A stretch of DNA of 64,000 nt from Sphagnum compactum (lineage: Eukaryota; Bryophyta; Sphagnopsida; Sphagnales), in contig OZ234493.1 in the NCBI GenBank assembly GCA_965153455.1, forward strand, positions 16,854,213 to 16,918,212. Direction: 5' to 3'. Positions 60,270-64,000 of the stretch are shown here, piece after piece (position 1 is the first letter of the stretch; every line of letters starts with the position of its first letter). A program made the translations under genes and the position numbers. The notes beneath the pieces are model-generated. The model worked only from the letters and a program-made list of their open reading frames with translations. It did not search any database and was not told where the DNA came from.

Positions 60270-63200
60270 TCTTGTTTACATTTTTTTTGCAATGGTGAAG
60301 CTAGTGTTCTTTTGATTTGTTGAATCAAAAGGAGGTTGATTGGTCTAGGCTGAGAACAAAATCATGATCTTCTTGAATGTAAACTTTTCATTAGTCATTG
60401 TTATCCTTATTTGTTCCATGGATTAATATACCAACGATTTCTAGCTATGTGGGCTATTGAGGATTTAAAATGGAGGGAATTTTTAGCTTACATCACAATA
60501 TGTTATTATATTCAGTACCACCAACCACATGGGTATGGGGTATTAAAATTTGAGGTAGGTTGCATGGGATTCTACGTTTTAAAATATTGTTGCTGATTAG
60601 AGTATGACTATCAATAGTACTACCATCGGCATCATATCGCAACCTCTAGCAAACCAGCCTTTATTATGATGCGCATGGAACGACAAACTCATCATTGGGT
60701 GTTACCACTAGGAACGTCACCCCCCATTTGTGAGATAAAAAAGACAAAGGAGTGAGACCCATTCAACTTCGATACAACATAGGACTCACATAAAAAATAT
60801 TTTTCATTCCAAATTTTTTTAATCAAAAGGTTACCCAAGTCATGTAGAATTCACAATTTTAATTAAATTTAAGATGTGTTTTGATGTGGAAAATGAATGC
60901 ATAAGGAAAAAGTTTCAGGAATGTCACAAGAGGGAATTTTTTTATTAGGAACACAATAGGAATCTATTTTATGGGAATTTTTCTTGGATGTTAGTTTTTA
61001 AAAATACTTGTAATGCCAACCTACTTGATGACTTTTATAGATAATTTATTGAATCAATTTTCATTTAGTTATGAATTTTTGAATTCAAAATTGTGAAGTC
61101 TTAAATGGCCATTGATGTCAAGAACACAAATGATGACTATTTTCACCTTTTGTTGTATTAATGACTAGTTTGGATCATTCCCTTGTGCATGTACTAAATA
61201 AACAAGAAAAAATATCTAATGTGTAAGTGTAAGGACATTTAAAAGAAAAAAATCAGGAACTAGGTCAGGAATGGTCAAGAATGGTTCAAGAATCAAAATA
61301 TTTATGCATATTATAGGTTTTTGGGTGTTCATTATTTTTCATGAGTGTGTCCATAGGTGGGGAAAACATAGCCCACCTAGTTCAATCAAATAAACTAATG
61401 TATAAATTGATAAAATTTTATTTAAAAAACTGGGTCGAACTTTTTTGTGATTTTGGCAAGGTGGTTCCTAGTGGTACCACCCTAGGAAAAATGTTATTGG
61501 AAACTATTCCAAACCATGTGGCAAATCAAATTCAAGTTGAACGTAAGCAATGGAAATAATTGATGGACCATTGTCAAGAATTGGCTTGTCTCACATACTT
61601 GGGTGATCACGTAATGGAGGCAACCACTTGGAGAATTAACTATGAATACATGAAATTTCAAGCAAATGATGTTCATTAGGGAAAATCTAAAAATGCATTC
61701 AATAGAATTTTCCTTCCAAACCCTTTTTTGCAATTTGTTTGAATTTCCAATAACAATACCCATTAATACTTCAATAATATTGTTCGCATTTTAGGTTTCA
61801 AAATTACAGAGTCAATGTTGTTAAATCAAACTTGGTGAGGGCTTTCCAATAATACCAAGAATGCCCCCAATTAAAAAAATTATCTTGGTTTTTTTTTTTA
61901 AGTCAATAAAAAATGGTTCAATAATCAATAGAGTCCACACCATAAGTCCAAACATTATAAACCAAGTTAATGCACCCCTATTCATTGAGAACATTTTGAT
62001 GATAAGTCCCATAGCATAACCTAAAACACTATGGTTTGGGAAATATCATTATGAGAAAACAAAACAAATTACCTTCCTTCATGGATAGATAACGTAACAT
62101 CTATTGTTGGCCACAAGTGTGAACACACTCAACTCATTTTCCTTTCTAATCCCAATTTTTTGTAATTTGTTTGAATTTTTGACAACAAAATTCATTCAAA
62201 ATTCAATATCATCCACACCTTAAGTATGAAAATTATGAAATAAACTTCATTAAAATTGATTCGGCAACTATTTCCCAACAACACCATGTACACCTTTGGA
62301 TTCGAATACAATTTTTATTTATGATTTTATTAATGTTTACTAAGAAAATGGTTCAATAATCAATAGCCTTTGCATCAACGCACCCCTACTCATTGTTAGG
62401 TTTTCAAATACATCAATAGCATTGCATGAAGCAATTTCAACATGATAAAACAAAACAAGATTAAGTAACTACATTCATAAATAGATTACATTACATGTTT
62501 TTTTCTTGTATCAAATGCATGGTTATTTATGATGCAATTTTTTTTGTGCATATAAATAATAAAATTTGATTTTAAAATAAAATTTAAGAAAAATTTGAAC
62601 TATAAGTTTGTAATAATGTGCATGTTCAATACACTTAACTATTATTTATACGTAGACTGAATTTAAGTTTACAACATATCAAATAATGATACATAATCAA
62701 TACTTCTATGGAACTTTAATGTTTATTCATTTTTATTCAGATGATATTTGAATATTTTCTTTAAATTGTAATAAAATTTCATTAAATATTAAACTACATG
62801 TAAATTATATTTGTGTAAATGAATGGTTATGTATGATGCAAATATTATTTGTGCATATAAATATTAAATTTAATTTCAAAGTAAAATTTAAAGAAAATCT
62901 GAAATTTGAGTTTGTAATAATGTATGTTCAATATATGTAATTTATTATTTATTTTTATTCAAATCCTAGTATACAACAAATAAACTAATTATGCATAACT
63001 AATAATTTTGTGGAACCTTAATGTTTATTCAGTTTTATACATATAATGATGTCTTGATATATATTTTAGATTACAATAAAAAGTCATTCATTATTAATAT
63101 ACATGTAAACGTTTCTCTATACGTGAATGGTTCATTGGTTATGTATGATGGATTTTTTTTGGTGTGTAAAAATATTACACTTTAATTTGAAAATAAAATT

Positions 63201-64000
63201 TAAGGAAATTTTGAAATATAATTCAACTTAATAATGTTTATGTTCAATACATGCATAATTTAGTTTACAACAAATGCTTTTTGGAATAGGTTGAATACAT
63301 TTGTAATTATTATTTCCATGTAGATTAATTTTAGTTTGCAACACATCATGTAATGATACATAATTAATATTTTTTAGAAATTTATTTTTTATTCTAGTTT
63401 TGGCTATTAGTTCCAATAAGTTTTTCATTTTTCCATTTTATTATCAATATTTTATTATTTACTTAGTTATTTATGATTAAATTATAATAATGATTGGAAT
63501 AATTAGCAATATATATTTAGTCAATTATCATATAATTTTAGAGATTCTTTTCATTTAACATTACTATACTTTGAGATATATTTTTTATATATATTTCTTA
63601 TTTAATAGCTATTATACTAGTTCATAAAAGTTCCAACAAGTTAGATAAAAATATGAATAATAATAATTAAATAACTAGCCTAGCCTAACTACTCGCTACA
63701 ATTATTAATAATGTTTTTGTTGTATTTATAGCCAACTATTAATTGTCACAATATTTTAATAACTAATTTGATAAAAATATCATTTAAATTTGATTATTGA
63801 TTATTTAAATTTTAGTGAATTCATTGTTTTATGAAATGTTAATAAAAAGTTATAAGGGGTTTGGAATTTTTAAAAATTTCAGTAATCACTATTAATTAAT
63901 TAGTTAATAGATAATTACATTTAATTTCTGGTTTTCTTTAAAATTAACTAATCACCATATTATTTAATAAATGACGATAATATGTTAATTGTTTAAATCA
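60270..64000 (-). repeat. Long inverted-repeat arm 2 (runs off the window)
   Basis: Reverse-complement match to 25293-28970. Both arms share GTGTTCTTTTGATTTGTTGA (seen here near 60309), the GGCAAGGTGGTTC segment near 61455, the AATAATCAATAG stretches near 61920 and 62355, and the GTTCCAACAAGTTAGATAAA segment near 63629. Matching continues to the last base, so the true arm is longer. It is AT-rich and I see no gene in it. Confidence 0.85.
62510..63420 (-). repeat. Diverged tandem repeat inside arm 2
   Basis: About three units of roughly 300 bp start GAATGGTTATGTATGATG or similar (near 62518, 62820, 63124). Each carries TTTGTGCATATAAATA, a TTTAATTT...AAAATTTAA segment, a TGTTCAATA motif and a GTTTACAACA...AATGATACATAAT segment. 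They are the counterpart of the array in arm 1. Confidence 0.65.

Overview
This window looks like nuclear DNA of a land plant that makes swimming sperm (a fern, lycophyte or bryophyte; I cannot say which). The plant evidence is a calmodulin-binding receptor-like cytoplasmic kinase, PLS-type PPR sequence, small-RNA-degrading-nuclease (SDN) genes with many short introns, and TTTAGGG-type telo-box motifs. The sperm evidence is a SAXO/FAM154-type gene for an axonemal microtubule protein, a family normally tied to motile cilia. Gene density is low, much of the DNA is AT-rich and non-coding, and most gene-like stretches are partial or broken. No transposase, reverse transcriptase or viral protein was recognised.

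Layout. 1-1.6 kb: 5' part of a CRCK-type kinase gene on the minus strand, running off the left edge. 1.6-5.6 kb: its upstream region and featureless DNA. 5.64-15.14 kb (block A1): an intact SAXO-like reading frame preceded by a minisatellite, then relics of an acidic protein. 15.14-19.86 kb (block B1): a PD-(D/E)XK-like nuclease gene, an AAMP-like WD40 3' fragment and a PPR relic. 20.2-23.4 kb: a casein kinase 1 pseudogene and a TKL kinase pseudogene, head to head. 25.3-28.97 kb: AT-rich inverted-repeat arm 1. 28.98-38.31 kb (block A2): direct copy of A1. 38.31-43.23 kb (block B2): copy of B1 in the opposite orientation. 44.1-53 kb: two tandem SDN-like exonuclease genes on the minus strand. 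53-60.2 kb: AT-rich DNA with relics, including a second, N-terminal-type AAMP WD40 fragment. 60.27-64 kb: inverted-repeat arm 2, running off the right edge.

Two layers of duplication shape the window. A roughly 14-kb segment (A+B) is present twice, with its B half flipped in one copy. Arms of at least 3.7 kb in inverted orientation flank about 31 kb that includes the second A/B copy and the SDN pair. The duplicated genes have diverged in opposite directions. SAXO is open in copy 1 but broken in copy 2. The nuclease keeps its putative catalytic Asp and a plausible C-terminus in copy 2 but not in copy 1. In the SDN pair the 44-48.8 kb gene keeps all five DEDDh catalytic residues, while the 49.5-53 kb gene has lost three of the five and its C-terminal RRM-like part.

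All exon boundaries are inferred by eye from GT/AG sites and recalled family similarity. No alignment, transcript or database search was available.
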